Assembly (NCBI GenBank): GCA_963812945.1
Contig: CAWEXD010000008.1
Location: 2,232,001-2,296,000, forward strand
Length of the DNA: 64,000 nt
Source: DASRDR01 sp963812945 [NCBI: uncultured Candidatus Rokubacteria bacterium]
GTDB taxonomy: Bacteria > Methylomirabilota > Methylomirabilia > Rokubacteriales
Direction: 5' to 3'
Part shown: positions 17,685 through 25,898 of the stretch, piece after piece
Numbering within the stretch: position 1 is the stretch's first letter
Layout: the number at the start of each line of letters is the position of its first letter
Program-made: the position numbers and the translations under genes
Notes under the pieces: generated by a model
Seen by the model: only the letters and a program-made list of their open reading frames with translations
The model's database searches: none
What the model was told of the DNA's origin: nothing

Positions 17685-20600
17685 TCAGACCTCGACGCCG
17701 AGGGCCCGCGCCTCTTCGCGGAATCGACCGACGTTCCGGAGCTTGACGTCCTCGTAGCCGCGGACGATGTCCGGCAGGCTCGCGATCCTCACCGCACGCT
17801 CGTGGCTGTCCGGTCCGAGCCCGCGGAGCGCGCCCTCCACCATGGCCCGGTACTCGTCGACGAGCTCCCGCTCGACGCGCCGGACCCGGGCGTAGCCGAA
17901 CGGATCGAGGGCCGTGCCGCGGAGGCGGCGCATCCGGACGAGCAGCCGGAACACTCCCTCGACCCACGTCCCGAGCGCGAGCTTTCGGCGGAGACCGAAC
18001 GACCGGAGCAGCGGCGGGTGGAGCTGGTAGCGCACCTCGACCTCGCCCAGCTCCGCGCGGATCGAGTCACGCACCTCGGGCCTGAGGTGTAGCCGCGCCA
18101 CCTCGTACTCGTCCTTGTACGCCATGAGCTTGTAGAGATACCGCGCCACCGCCTCGGCGAGCCGGGTCTCCCCGGGCACCGCCGACCGCTCGGCCAGGGC
18201 GACGCGGCCGACGAGCTCGACGTACCGCCCCGCGTACTCCGCGTCCTGGTACCCGATCAGCTCGGGAACGCGCGCTTCCAGGAGCCGCCGGAGCTCGCCG
18301 GTGGCGCCCATGGAATCGATCAGGGCCCGGGCCTCCGGCCGGAGCTCCGCGTGCAGGACGACGGCGCCCGCACGCGAGCGCTCCACCGTCCTCACCCACC
18401 CGGGGTCGGCGACCAGGAGCCGGCCGACCCGGAGGGCCTGGGTGTTCATCTCGACCTGGACGCCGTTGATCACGATGGCCTGCTCGATGGCCGACGCCCG
18501 CACGGGGATCGCACCCGCCTGGTAGGCCGCCCCCAGCAGGATCATGTTCGCCGCCATGTGGTCGCCGAAGAGGGCCTCGGCGAGCCCGAGGGCGTCGACG
18601 AACACGTTCTCGTCCTTCCGGGTGACGCGGTTGATCGTCGCGACGAGACCTCCGGGGTCCGGGAAGGCGACGTCGGTCGACGCGACCATCGCGCCCGTCG
18701 GGACCTGGGTGGTCGACACTACGGCGATCGTGAGGTCGGAGCGGGCGCGCAGGAGGTTCGGCGGAGCGGTGGCGACGAGCAGGTCGAAGCCGAGGTAGAG
18801 GTCGGCCTCCGCCACGCCAACCTTCCCCGCGACGTCGGACTCGGCATCGGCGATGCGGAGATGCGAGACGACCGGCCCGCCCTTCTGGCTGAGCCCCGTC
18901 TGGTCCAGGCCGGACACGTGCTTGCCGTCGAGGAGCGCGGCGGTCCCCAGGATCTGGTTCACGGTCACGACACCGGTGCCGCCGATCCCCATCAGAAAGA
19001 GGCTCGCCGCCCGGCGGACGCGGAGCTCGGGCTCCGGCAGCTCCCGGTCCACCGTGTAGCGCTTGCGCGCCCGGGGGCGCGCGCCGTTCACCGGCACCAC
19101 CGTGAGGAAGGAGGGGCAGTCGCCCCGGAGGCACGAGTAGTCCTTGTTGCACGACGACTGGTGGACCTGCGTCTTGCGCCCGAACTCCGTCTCCACCGGC
19201 TGGACGGACAGGCAGTTCGACTTCACGCCGCAGTCGCCGCAGCCCTCGCACACCAGCTCGTTGATGACCACCCGCATGGCAGGGTCCGCGAGCTTGCCGC
19301 GCTTCCGAAGCCGCCGCTTCTCGGCGGCGCAGCGCTGGTCGTAGACGAGGGCCGTCACGCCAGGGATCTCGCGGAGGAGCCGCTGCGCCTCGTCGAGGCG
19401 GTCCCGGTGCCACACCTCCACGCCCGGCGCCCAGCGCACGCCGGCCGGATACTTGCCCGGCTCGTCGGTGAGCACCAGGATCCGGCGCACGCCCTCGGCG
19501 TCCAGCTGGCGCGTGAGGTCCGGCACCGGCACGGCGCCCGCCGCATCCTGGCCACCGGTCATCGCGACCGCGGAGTTGTACAGGATCTTGAAGGTCATGT
19601 TGGTGCCGGCCGCGACCGCCTGGCGGATCGCGAGGGATCCCGAGTGGAACAGCGTCCCGTCGCCGAGCTGCTGGAAGAGGTGCGGCACGTCCACGAAGGG
19701 CGCGAGGCCCACCCACTGGGCGCCTTCGCCCCCCATCTGGGTGATCCCGATCACGTTCCGCCCCATGTTCATGGCGAGGCCGTGACAGCCGATCCCGCCG
19801 GCCGCCATCGAGCCCTCGGGCACGACGGTCGACCGGTTGTGGGGGCACCCCGAGCAGAAGTACGGCGGCCGCGCCAGGGTGAGCGAGAGCGGGCGCTCGC
19901 GCGCCGCCTCGATGACCGCCACTCGCGCCCGGACCGAGTCGAGGGCGACCCGGCCATCGAGGCGCCGGGCGATCACGCGGGCGACCACGTCGGCATCGAG
20001 CTCGCCGTCGGCGGGGACCAGGACCTGGCCGCTCTCGTCGCGCTTGCCGACGATGCGGGGGCGGTCCGGAAGCTCGTAGAGCACCTCGCGGAGAAGCAGC
20101 TCGAGGAAGCCCCGCTTCTCCTCGACCACCAGCAGCTCCCGGAGCCCGCGCGCGAACTCACGGACGATCCCGGGCTCGAGCGGAAAGAGCATGCCGAGCT
20201 TCAGGACCCGGATGCCGCGACGCTCGAGTGTCGCGTCGTCGAGGCCGAGGTCGGCCAGCGCCTGCCGGAGGTCGTAGTAGGCCTTGCCCGCCGCCGCGAT
20301 CCCGAGCCACGCGTCCTTCGTCGGCACCGTGATCCGGTTGAGCCCGTTGGCGGCGGCGAACGCCTTGGCCGCCTCCAGGCGCCCGTAGACGATCTCGCGC
20401 TCGACGTCGAGCGTGTAGGGCGGCAAGAGCCCCGCCGGCTGGCGCGGTGCCCACGGGCGCCCCTCGTAGGCGAACCCGGGATCCACGATCGACACCCGAT
20501 CGGGATGAACCTCCGCGGTGCCGATCGCGTCCGCGACGTCGGTCACCACCTTGAAGGCCACCCACAGCCCCGAGTACCGCGACAGCTCGAACCCGAGGCG

Positions 20601-21176
20601 GCCGAGGTCGAGGATGTCCTGGATGTTTCCCGGGAAGAGGACCGGCATGTGGAAGTCGTAGAACGCGACCTCGGAGTGGGTGGGCAAGGTCGACGACTTG
20701 GCCTGCGGATCGTCGCCCGCGAGCGCGAGCACGCCGCCGTGCCGCCCGACGCCCGCGAAGTTCGCGTGGCGGAGGACGTCCCCGCTCCGGTCCACGCCGG
20801 GCGCCTTGCCGTACCACATGCCGAGCACGCCGTCGTGGCGGGCATGCCCGTAGAGATAGGCGAGCTGGCTTCCGAGCACGGCGGTGGCGCCGAGATCCTC
20901 GTTCACACCCGAGATGAAGACGACCTGGTGCTCGGCCATCAGCTCGCGGTGGCGCTCCACCGTCTGATCCAGGCCGCCGAGAGGCGATCCCCGGTAGCCC
21001 GAGATCAGGGTCGCCGTGTCGAGGCCCCGGCGCCGGTCGGCGCGGTGCTGGTCCAGCGGCAAGCGAACGAGCGCCTGGACGCCGGACAGGAGGATGCGGC
21101 CGGTCTCGAGTCGGTACTTGGCCTCGAGGGAAAAGCCGCCGGCGGGCTCGGGGGGCTTCAGCGGCGTCGCCACCAC
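17685..21176 (-). CDS. Indolepyruvate:ferredoxin oxidoreductase, fused single-chain type
   Basis: About 1163 residues. Converts aryl- or 2-oxo acids plus CoA to acyl-CoA, CO2 and reduced ferredoxin. The N-terminal pyrimidine-binding domain has GYRGSPLGGLDQ. The TPP-binding domain has CSGCPHNRST (near 442), GGIGCHGLAM and the GDG...N motif in LGDGTLFHSG. A cysteine cluster CEGCGDCG with later Cys in SSCNKDYSCLRGDC (about 640-690) can ligate Fe-S clusters. The gamma domain begins LMGIGGTGVVTVNQ (near 730). Start chosen at GTG 21176, with a second GTG at 21173 equally possible; the frame is open to 21422 but this crosses a hairpin and the FmdB gene. Fits amino-acid (phenylalanine, tryptophan, branched-chain) catabolism. 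Confidence 0.93.
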   Translation of the reverse strand: MVATPLKPPEPAGGFSLEAKYRLETGRILLSGVQALVRLPLDQHRADRRRGLDTATLISGYRGSPLGGLDQTVERHRELMAEHQVVFISGVNEDLGATAVLGSQLAYLYGHARHDGVLGMWYGKAPGVDRSGDVLRHANFAGVGRHGGVLALAGDDPQAKSSTLPTHSEVAFYDFHMPVLFPGNIQDILDLGRLGFELSRYSGLWVAFKVVTDVADAIGTAEVHPDRVSIVDPGFAYEGRPWAPRQPAGLLPPYTLDVEREIVYGRLEAAKAFAAANGLNRITVPTKDAWLGIAAAGKAYYDLRQALADLGLDDATLERRGIRVLKLGMLFPLEPGIVREFARGLRELLVVEEKRGFLELLLREVLYELPDRPRIVGKRDESGQVLVPADGELDADVVARVIARRLDGRVALDSVRARVAVIEAARERPLSLTLARPPYFCSGCPHNRSTVVPEGSMAAGGIGCHGLAMNMGRNVIGITQMGGEGAQWVGLAPFVDVPHLFQQLGDGTLFHSGSLAIRQAVAAGTNMTFKILYNSAVAMTGGQDAAGAVPVPDLTRQLDAEGVRRILVLTDEPGKYPAGVRWAPGVEVWHRDRLDEAQRLLREIPGVTALVYDQRCAAEKRRLRKRGKLADPAMRVVINELVCEGCGDCGVKSNCLSVQPVETEFGRKTQVHQSSCNKDYSCLRGDCPSFLTVVPVNGARPRARKRYTVDRELPEPELRVRRAASLFLMGIGGTGVVTVNQILGTAALLDGKHVSGLDQTGLSQKGGPVVSHLRIADAESDVAGKVGVAEADLYLGFDLLVATAPPNLLRARSDLTIAVVSTTQVPTGAMVASTDVAFPDPGGLVATINRVTRKDENVFVDALGLAEALFGDHMAANMILLGAAYQAGAIPVRASAIEQAIVINGVQVEMNTQALRVGRLLVADPGWVRTVERSRAGAVVLHAELRPEARALIDSMGATGELRRLLEARVPELIGYQDAEYAGRYVELVGRVALAERSAVPGETRLAEAVARYLYKLMAYKDEYEVARLHLRPEVRDSIRAELGEVEVRYQLHPPLLRSFGLRRKLALGTWVEGVFRLLVRMRRLRGTALDPFGYARVRRVERELVDEYRAMVEGALRGLGPDSHERAVRIASLPDIVRGYEDVKLRNVGRFREEARALGVEV

Positions 21177-21207
21177 GCCGCTCCGTCCGTCGCCTCGGGG
21201 CGGGTCG

Positions 21208-21239
21208 CCAGAAACGCCAAAGGGGCCCACCGGCCCCTT
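21208..21239 (-). terminator. Terminator-like hairpin between the FmdB-type and oxidoreductase genes
   Basis: A perfect 8-base inverted repeat AAGGGGCC/GGCCCCTT with a 4-base loop (21220-21239). On the minus strand it is followed by TGGCGTTT, a weak T-rich tail. It may end or attenuate the dcd-pup-fmdB transcript before the oxidoreductase gene. Confidence 0.5.
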
Positions 21240-21273
21240 GCCGTTCGACCGCGCCCGCCCGGGGTCCCGCGCG

Positions 21274-21492
21274 TCAGTGGCAGCCGCACCCGCCCCGGCC
21301 GCAGCCGCACCCGCCGCCGCTCCCACCGCTGGCGGAGGCGACGAACGCCTGTCCGCTCTTGAACCCGAACAGGGAGAGGAGGCGCGCCACGTCGGGGCTG
21401 TCGCAGGTGGGACACAGGACACCCTGATCCCCGTGCACGAGCCGCTCGAACGCCTGCCCGCAGGCTCGGCACCGGTACTCGTAGATGGGCAT
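21274..21492 (-). CDS. FmdB-type zinc-ribbon protein
   Basis: A 72-residue protein that starts MPIYEYRCRACGQAFERL and has the second knuckle CPTCDS, giving the four cysteines of the FmdB/CxxC_CxxC_SSSS regulatory ribbon. The middle carries the usual RLLSLFGFKSG segment, and the C-terminus is a Gly/Cys/His-rich tail (GGGCGCGRGGCGCH) that could bind extra metal. It lies 6 bases after pup and before the indolepyruvate oxidoreductase gene. Role unknown; members are proposed regulators or metal-handling proteins. Confidence 0.88.
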   Translation of the reverse strand: MPIYEYRCRACGQAFERLVHGDQGVLCPTCDSPDVARLLSLFGFKSGQAFVASASGGSGGGCGCGRGGCGCH

Positions 21493-21498
21493 CGGACC

Positions 21499-21699
21499 CT
21501 ACTCTCCGCCCCGCTGGACGTAGCTCTTCACGAACTCCTCGGCGTTCTCCTCGAGGATGTCGTCGATCTCGTCCAGGAGCTTGTCCAGGTCCTCCTTGAT
21601 CTTCTTGCCCTTCTTGGACACCTCGGGGTTGGTGGCCGCCCCTTCGGCGTCCCCGTCACCCTTCGGCCGCTCGACCTTCTTCTTCTGCTGCTCGGCCAT
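21499..21699 (-). CDS. pup: Pup, prokaryotic ubiquitin-like protein
   Basis: A 66-residue acidic, Lys-rich, mostly disordered protein. Its C-terminal half (DEIDDILEENAEEFVKSYV, ending QRGGE) matches actinobacterial Pup, in which a C-terminal Gly-Gly-Glu/Gln is joined by PafA to lysines of target proteins for proteasomal degradation. Here the last residue is already Glu, so deamidation by Dop is not needed for ligation. A predicted coiled coil (about residues 28-55) would bind the Mpa/ARC ATPase. It lies 12 bases after dcd and 6 bases before the FmdB-type gene. No prcA, prcB, mpa, pafA or dop gene lies in this window. Confidence 0.93.
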   Translation of the reverse strand: MAEQQKKKVERPKGDGDAEGAATNPEVSKKGKKIKEDLDKLLDEIDDILEENAEEFVKSYVQRGGE

Positions 21700-21711
21700 G
21701 TCGCCTCTCCC

Positions 21712-22266
21712 CTACACCTTGGGCAGCACGATGCCCTGCTGCGCCTGGTACTTGCCCTGGCGGTCCGCGTACGAGACGGCGCAGGCCTCGTCCGACTCGA
21801 AGAACAGCACCTGGGCGATCCCCTCGTTCGCGTAGATCCGGGCCGGGAGCGGCGTCGTGTTGGAGATCTCCAGGGTCACGTAGCCCTCCCACTCCGGCTC
21901 GAACGGCGTCACGTTCGTGATGATGCCGCACCGCGCGTAGGTGGACTTCCCCACACAGAGGGTCATCACGTCACGCGGGATGCGGAAGTACTCGATCGAC
22001 CGGCCGAGCGCGAAGGAGTTGGGCGGGATCACGCACACGTCGCCCTGAAAATCGACGAAGGACCGCGAATCGAACGCCTTGGGATCGACGACCGTGTTGA
22101 AGACGTTGGTGAAGATCTTGAACGCGTCGGCGATCCGGAGGTCGTAGCCGTAGGACGACAGGCCGTACGAGATCACGCCGGTACGAAACTGTCGCTCCTC
22201 GAAGGGCTCGATCATGCCCTTGTCGAGGGCCATCCGTTTGATCCAGCGATCGCTCTTGATCGTCAC
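21712..22266 (-). CDS. dcd: dCTP deaminase
   Basis: A 184-residue trimeric-type dCTP deaminase, which makes dUTP (or dUMP) from dCTP for thymidylate synthesis. Conserved elements: [11 protein letters not shown] at the N-terminus, [12 protein letters not shown], the [10 protein letters not shown] segment, and the catalytic Glu in GYVTLEISN. The C-terminus ends [13 protein letters not shown] at 22266 chosen because it gives the family-standard N-terminus and lies about 43 bases downstream of a predicted transcription start; the in-frame ATG at 22344 overlaps the promoter -35 box. First gene of the dcd-pup-fmdB cluster. Confidence 0.93.
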   Translation of the reverse strand: MTIKSDRWIKRMALDKGMIEPFEERQFRTGVISYGLSSYGYDLRIADAFKIFTNVFNTVVDPKAFDSRSFVDFQGDVCVIPPNSFALGRSIEYFRIPRDVMTLCVGKSTYARCGIITNVTPFEPEWEGYVTLEISNTTPLPARIYANEGIAQVLFFESDEACAVSYADRQGKYQAQQGIVLPKV

Positions 22267-22315
22267 ACGGGTACTCGGCCCGGGGACGGATGCCCGATCC
22301 CCGCAACCCAGGCTC

Positions 22316-22344
22316 AGGGTAGCCCTCGGCTTGAGGGCAGTCAA
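22316..22344 (-). promoter_or_regulatory. Promoter of the dcd-pup-fmdB operon with spacer palindrome
   Basis: On the minus strand: -35 TTGACT (22339-22344), a 17-base spacer, and -10 TACCCT (22316-22321). The spacer is itself an inverted repeat, GCCCTC, 5 bases, GAGGGC, filling 22322-22338 exactly, which could be an operator for a dimeric regulator lying between the two boxes. Confidence 0.6.
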
Positions 22345-22404
22345 GGCTTTTGGCAGGCGTTTGCGGTCGAGGGGGCGCGCCGCCGCGTGCTAGAGTACGG
22401 GGCG

Positions 22405-22629
22405 ATGAGGCCCGACGAGACCACCGAGCCGGTCTTGACGCCGCGCTTGCGCCTGGGCTTCGGGATGCTCGCCTTCGGGATCGGGCTCATGTTCTTCTCG
22501 GGCAAGGTGCTCCCGATACCGCTCCCGGCGGGGATCGCCGGCGGAATCGCCCTGGCGATCGCCGGGCTCGTCGTGGTGATCGTGGAAGCGCTGCGCGAGC
22601 CGCCGGAGGGGTCCGCTCAGTCCCGGTAG
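22405..22629 (+). CDS. Small two-helix membrane protein
   Basis: A 74-residue protein with a short charged N-terminus, two hydrophobic helices (LRLGFGMLAFGIGLMFFSG and AGGIALAIAGLVVVIVEAL) joined by a short loop with VLPIPLPAG, and a charged tail. ATG at 22405 follows an extended -10 (TGC-TAGAGT, ending at 22396), so it may be leaderless. It is divergent from dcd and its last 13 bases overlap the convergent zinc-ribbon gene. No family recognised. Confidence 0.55.
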   Translation: MRPDETTEPVLTPRLRLGFGMLAFGIGLMFFSGKVLPIPLPAGIAGGIALAIAGLVVVIVEALREPPEGSAQSR

Positions 22630-22958
22630 GCCGCGCTGCGTCGGCCCGCGGACGGGCCGCCGCCGCTGGCTCGCTTCTGGAAGCAGTCGCGACAGTACAC
22701 CGGCTTGCCCGCGGTCGGCCGAAACGGAACCTGTGTCTCCTTGCCGCACTCCGAGCACACGGCCGGGAACAGCGCGCGTCCCGTGTCGGAACCGCCCGAT
22801 CCCGCCCCGCCCCCACCCTTTCGCGTCGCCCGGCAGTTCCGGCAGCGCGTGGGCTCGTGCTGGAAGCCCTTCTCCTCGTAGAACGCCTGCTCACCGGCTG
22901 TGAAGAGGAACTCCTTGCCACAGTCGCGGCACGTCAACACCTTGTCCTGGAAGCTCAT
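22617..22958 (-). CDS. Double zinc-ribbon protein
   Basis: A 113-residue protein with two treble-clef-like ribbons: CRDCGKEF paired with CRNC (residues 10-44), and CSECGKETQVPF paired with CRDCFQ (about 70-93). A glycine-rich linker joins them. This is the conserved zinc-ribbon/CxxC_CxxC protein family seen in Rokubacteria, Chloroflexi and others, of unknown function and possibly nucleic-acid-binding. AGGAG precedes the ATG. Its predicted promoter lies about 200 bases upstream, leaving an unusually long leader. The 3' end overlaps the convergent membrane-protein gene by 13 bases. Confidence 0.85.
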   Translation of the reverse strand: MSFQDKVLTCRDCGKEFLFTAGEQAFYEEKGFQHEPTRCRNCRATRKGGGGAGSGGSDTGRALFPAVCSECGKETQVPFRPTAGKPVYCRDCFQKRASGGGPSAGRRSAAYRD

Positions 22959-23161
22959 GGTCCGTGGGTCTCCTTTGACGGGCGGGGGACTCCGGAGCGT
23001 CCGGGGCGGTCGCGAAGCGGTTTCACCTCCCTGAAGCGTCTCGACGGTCGGGGACAGCGGGCACGGGGCGGCGGAATGCGAGGGGCTCGCTCAGCAGCGT
23101 GTGGGAATCCGGTCTCGGTGCGGCGGTGGCACGCTCAGCGGCGCCTGTTGAGGTTTGGGGG

Positions 23162-23191
23162 ACCATAGCAAGCCCCCCTCCTGGCCGTCAA
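23162..23191 (-). promoter_or_regulatory. Promoter of the double zinc-ribbon gene
   Basis: On the minus strand: -35 TTGACG (23186-23191), an 18-base spacer, and -10 TATGGT (23162-23167). Transcription would begin near 23155, giving a 5' leader of about 197 bases before the ATG at 22958. I see no gene in 22959-23161 on either strand and recognise no known riboswitch there. Confidence 0.55.
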
Positions 23192-23217
23192 CCCCAAAAG
23201 TGCCGCGCCGGCGCGCC

Positions 23218-24129
23218 TCACGAGGGCAGGCGCTCGACGTGCGCCCCCCGGGTATCGGCACGCAGAACCTGCCCCTGCCCGCGGTGCCCCGCCTGCAGCA
23301 GCGCCTCCTCCATCGCCCGCGCGACGGCTGGGCCCCTGCCCGCCGGCGCCACGCCGAGAACGGACGGCCCCGCCCCGGACAGGGCGGCGCCAAGCGCGCC
23401 CGCCACCCGGGCGGCCGCCAGCACCCCGTCGAGCCAGGGAAACATGGCCCGGGCACGGTAGGGCTGGTGGAGGCGATCGCCCATCGCCTGCCCCACCACG
23501 TCGAAGCGGCCCTGGGTCCAGGCGGCCACCAGGAGCGCCGCGCGCCCCACGTTGTAGACCGCGTCGGGGCGCGGGTAGGTCGCCGGGAGCGCGGCGCGCG
23601 CGGCCGCCGTCGAGGCCTCGAAGCCGGGGACGAGCACCGCGAACTCCACTCCGTCGGGAACGGGCATCGCCACGACCGCCCGGGTCTCGCTGTCCCAGCA
23701 GGTCGCGGTCACGCCACCGTGGAGCGCGGCGCCGACGTTGTCCGGGTGACCCTCCTGCCCGACCGCGAGGTCCATCACGGCATCCGGCCCCAGCGGATCA
23801 CCGAGCAGCGCGTTCCCGCCGAGGATCCCGGCGAGCCACGCGCTCGCGCTGGACCCGAGCCCCCGGCTCGGGGGAATGCCGTTCCGCTGATGGACGACCA
23901 GCCCCCGGAAGGGCCGGCCCGCAGCCTCGTAGACGAGGCGGGCGCCCCGCACGACGACGTTCCGTCCGTCCCGCGGCAGGCTGGTCGCGCCCTCGCCCTC
24001 GATCTCGACGAGGACGCCGTCACCTTCGGCCAGCTCGGCGACGTTGTGCAGGGCGAGCGCGATCCCCAGCACGTCGAACCCCGGACCGAGGTTGGTGGAG
24101 GTCGCGGGCGCGGTGACCCGGACGCGCAC
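23218..24129 (-). CDS. thrB: Homoserine kinase
   Basis: A 303-residue GHMP kinase that phosphorylates homoserine in threonine biosynthesis. N-terminal VTAPATSTNLGPGFDVLG is the classic ThrB start. The ATP loop PPSRGLGSSAS is near residue 86, and the third motif GAALSGAGPSVLGVAP is near 260. The neighbouring conserved region EGHPDNVGAALHGG is also present. It lies 44 bases after the ccdA-like gene on the same strand. No other threonine gene is nearby. Length is typical. Confidence 0.95.
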   Translation of the reverse strand: MRVRVTAPATSTNLGPGFDVLGIALALHNVAELAEGDGVLVEIEGEGATSLPRDGRNVVVRGARLVYEAAGRPFRGLVVHQRNGIPPSRGLGSSASAWLAGILGGNALLGDPLGPDAVMDLAVGQEGHPDNVGAALHGGVTATCWDSETRAVVAMPVPDGVEFAVLVPGFEASTAAARAALPATYPRPDAVYNVGRAALLVAAWTQGRFDVVGQAMGDRLHQPYRARAMFPWLDGVLAAARVAGALGAALSGAGPSVLGVAPAGRGPAVARAMEEALLQAGHRGQGQVLRADTRGAHVERLPS

Positions 24130-24173
24130 AGCTCAGGCGCCGCGGCGACGGCGGCCGGATCGGTTGGAACGCC

Positions 24174-24914
24174 CTACAGGCGCTTGAGGAGCCACTGGGG
24201 CGTGAGGCTCAGAGCGTACGAGTTCAGCACGGTGAAGTAGTTGGTGACGACCAGGACGCCGACCACGACGAGCAGTACGCCGGCGGCGCGCTCGACCATG
24301 GGGATCCACGGCCGGAATCGGCGGAACGCAGCCAGGAACGCGCCCAGGGCGATCGACGAGAGGATGAACGGCAGCGCGAGCCCCGCGGAGTACGCCGAGA
24401 GCAGCGCCACTCCCGTCGAGACCGTCTCGGCGGTCCCGGCGAGCGAGAGGATCGCGCCGAGGATGGGGCCGACGCACGGCGTCCAGCCGATCGCGAACGT
24501 CACGCCGACGAGCCACGAGCCGATCAGGCCGGCCGGCTTGGAGCGGAGCTGGATCTGCTGATAGCGACCCAGGAAGCCGAGCCGCAGCACGCCCGCGATG
24601 TAGAGGCCGAACACGATGATGAGGAGCCCACCCGCGAGACGGATCCGATCCCGGTAGTCGAACAGGAGCTGCCCGAGCACGCTGAACGACGCCCCCATGC
24701 CGATGAAGACCATGGAGAACCCGGCGACGAAGGCGAGCGAGTTGGCGAGAATCCAGAGGCGACCCTTGTCGTCCCCGCTGGCCGACTGCAGCTGGTCGAC
24801 GGACATGCCGGTGATGAAGGAGAGGTAGGAAGGAAAGAGGGGCAGGACGCAGGGCGACAGGAACGAGAAGAGTCCCCCCACGAACGCCACCAGGATCGAC
24901 AGCTCGCCTGCCAT
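24174..24914 (-). CDS. ccdA: CcdA-type thiol-disulfide transporter membrane protein
   Basis: A 246-residue protein with six hydrophobic segments and the two redox cysteines of the family: Cys22 in LSPCVLPL and Cys near 145 in WTPCVGPILG. It carries reducing equivalents across the membrane to exported thioredoxins for cytochrome c maturation or envelope protein repair; the TlpA protein at 14805 is a possible partner. The ATG at 24914 is used because an upstream ATG (24977) adds a non-membrane basic stretch. It is followed by thrB on the same strand. Confidence 0.92.
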   Translation of the reverse strand: MAGELSILVAFVGGLFSFLSPCVLPLFPSYLSFITGMSVDQLQSASGDDKGRLWILANSLAFVAGFSMVFIGMGASFSVLGQLLFDYRDRIRLAGGLLIIVFGLYIAGVLRLGFLGRYQQIQLRSKPAGLIGSWLVGVTFAIGWTPCVGPILGAILSLAGTAETVSTGVALLSAYSAGLALPFILSSIALGAFLAAFRRFRPWIPMVERAAGVLLVVVGVLVVTNYFTVLNSYALSLTPQWLLKRL

Positions 24915-25004
24915 CGGCTCCGCGCCACGGCCCCGCTGGACCGCCCAAGTTGTAGCAGACGCGTCGGCCCCGCGCAACGACCGCGCGGCGCCCGACGCAT
25001 CCGT

Positions 25005-25898
25005 TCAGGCTGGTGGGAGCTGGGTGAGCACCGCCTTCGGCACGACCAGCCGCACGCCCATGATCGGGCGGGGCGACGTGCCGACGACGAGGTCGCCCAC
25101 CAGCGACAGGAGCATGTAGGCGTCCTCCTCGTCCATCCCACGGTCCTCGACGAGGTACACGACTCCCTGCTCCACGGCGTCGCGCGCGGCGGTGTCGAGG
25201 TCGGGGCCGAACCCGACGATGTGGAGCGCCGTCGGCGTCTCGATGCGGGGCCGGGCGACCGTCTTCGGCAGGATCCCGAAGCGAAGCCGCGCCGTCGCCG
25301 CGCATTCGACCCCGGTCCCGCAGGCGATCCCGTCCGAGATGAGCGCGTGCGGGTCCGCGAGCCCGAAGAGCGCGCCCGGGACGAAGACCGGCAGGTACAC
25401 GCGGTTCCCCGCCGCGATCTCCTTCTGGTCGAGGTCGCCCCCGTGGAAGCCGGCAATGCCCGCCCGGCCACCTGAAGCGGGCGTCGTCGAGAAGGTGCCG
25501 AAGTTCGGGTACGCGGGCAAGCGCAGCCCGTCGAAGTGGACCGTCCCGTCGCGGATCGGAACGCGCTTGATCCGCGGCGTGGGGAAGCGCTCCGGCAGGA
25601 AGCCGGCGTTCCGCTGGATGGCGACGAACCCCTCCGGGCCCGGAACGATCTCGAGGATGTCGATGACGAGCGTCTGGCCCGGCTGCGCGCCCTCGACGTA
25701 GATGGGCCCGGTGGCCGGCGGCGTCGGGTGCCCCTCCCAGTCCGAGGTGAAGGGATCGGGGATCCGCGCGATATCGCGCTCCCCCCCGAACGCGTCCTGC
25801 ACCTCGACCAGGAGCTCCTCGCCCGGCTCGAGCCGGGCCGCCGGCGGATGGGCCGGGTCGAAGTGGAAGAAGGCGCGCGAGGCCGACAGTCGCTTCAC
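25005..25898 (-). CDS. Acetamidase/formamidase family protein
   Basis: A 297-residue protein of the FmdA/AmdA family, zinc-dependent hydrolases of short amides such as formamide. Recognised by the conserved GGDLDQKEIAAGNRVYLPV segment, PGALFGLADPHA, and the strand preceding CGTGVECAA. GTG at 25898 overlaps the stop of the MetE-like gene by 4 bases (GTGA), so both are translated together. The frame is open far upstream but that portion is antisense-phase noise through the MetE-like gene. Substrate unknown; ammonia release from amides is plausible. Confidence 0.88.
   Translation of the reverse strand: MKRLSASRAFFHFDPAHPPAARLEPGEELLVEVQDAFGGERDIARIPDPFTSDWEGHPTPPATGPIYVEGAQPGQTLVIDILEIVPGPEGFVAIQRNAGFLPERFPTPRIKRVPIRDGTVHFDGLRLPAYPNFGTFSTTPASGGRAGIAGFHGGDLDQKEIAAGNRVYLPVFVPGALFGLADPHALISDGIACGTGVECAATARLRFGILPKTVARPRIETPTALHIVGFGPDLDTAARDAVEQGVVYLVEDRGMDEEDAYMLLSLVGDLVVGTSPRPIMGVRLVVPKAVLTQLPPA

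Noticed and set aside
18351-21362. A 1003-codon plus-strand frame opposite the indolepyruvate oxidoreductase gene
   Set aside because: Again antisense in phase, with low-complexity composition and no family motif, while the minus frame has clear TPP and Fe-S motifs.
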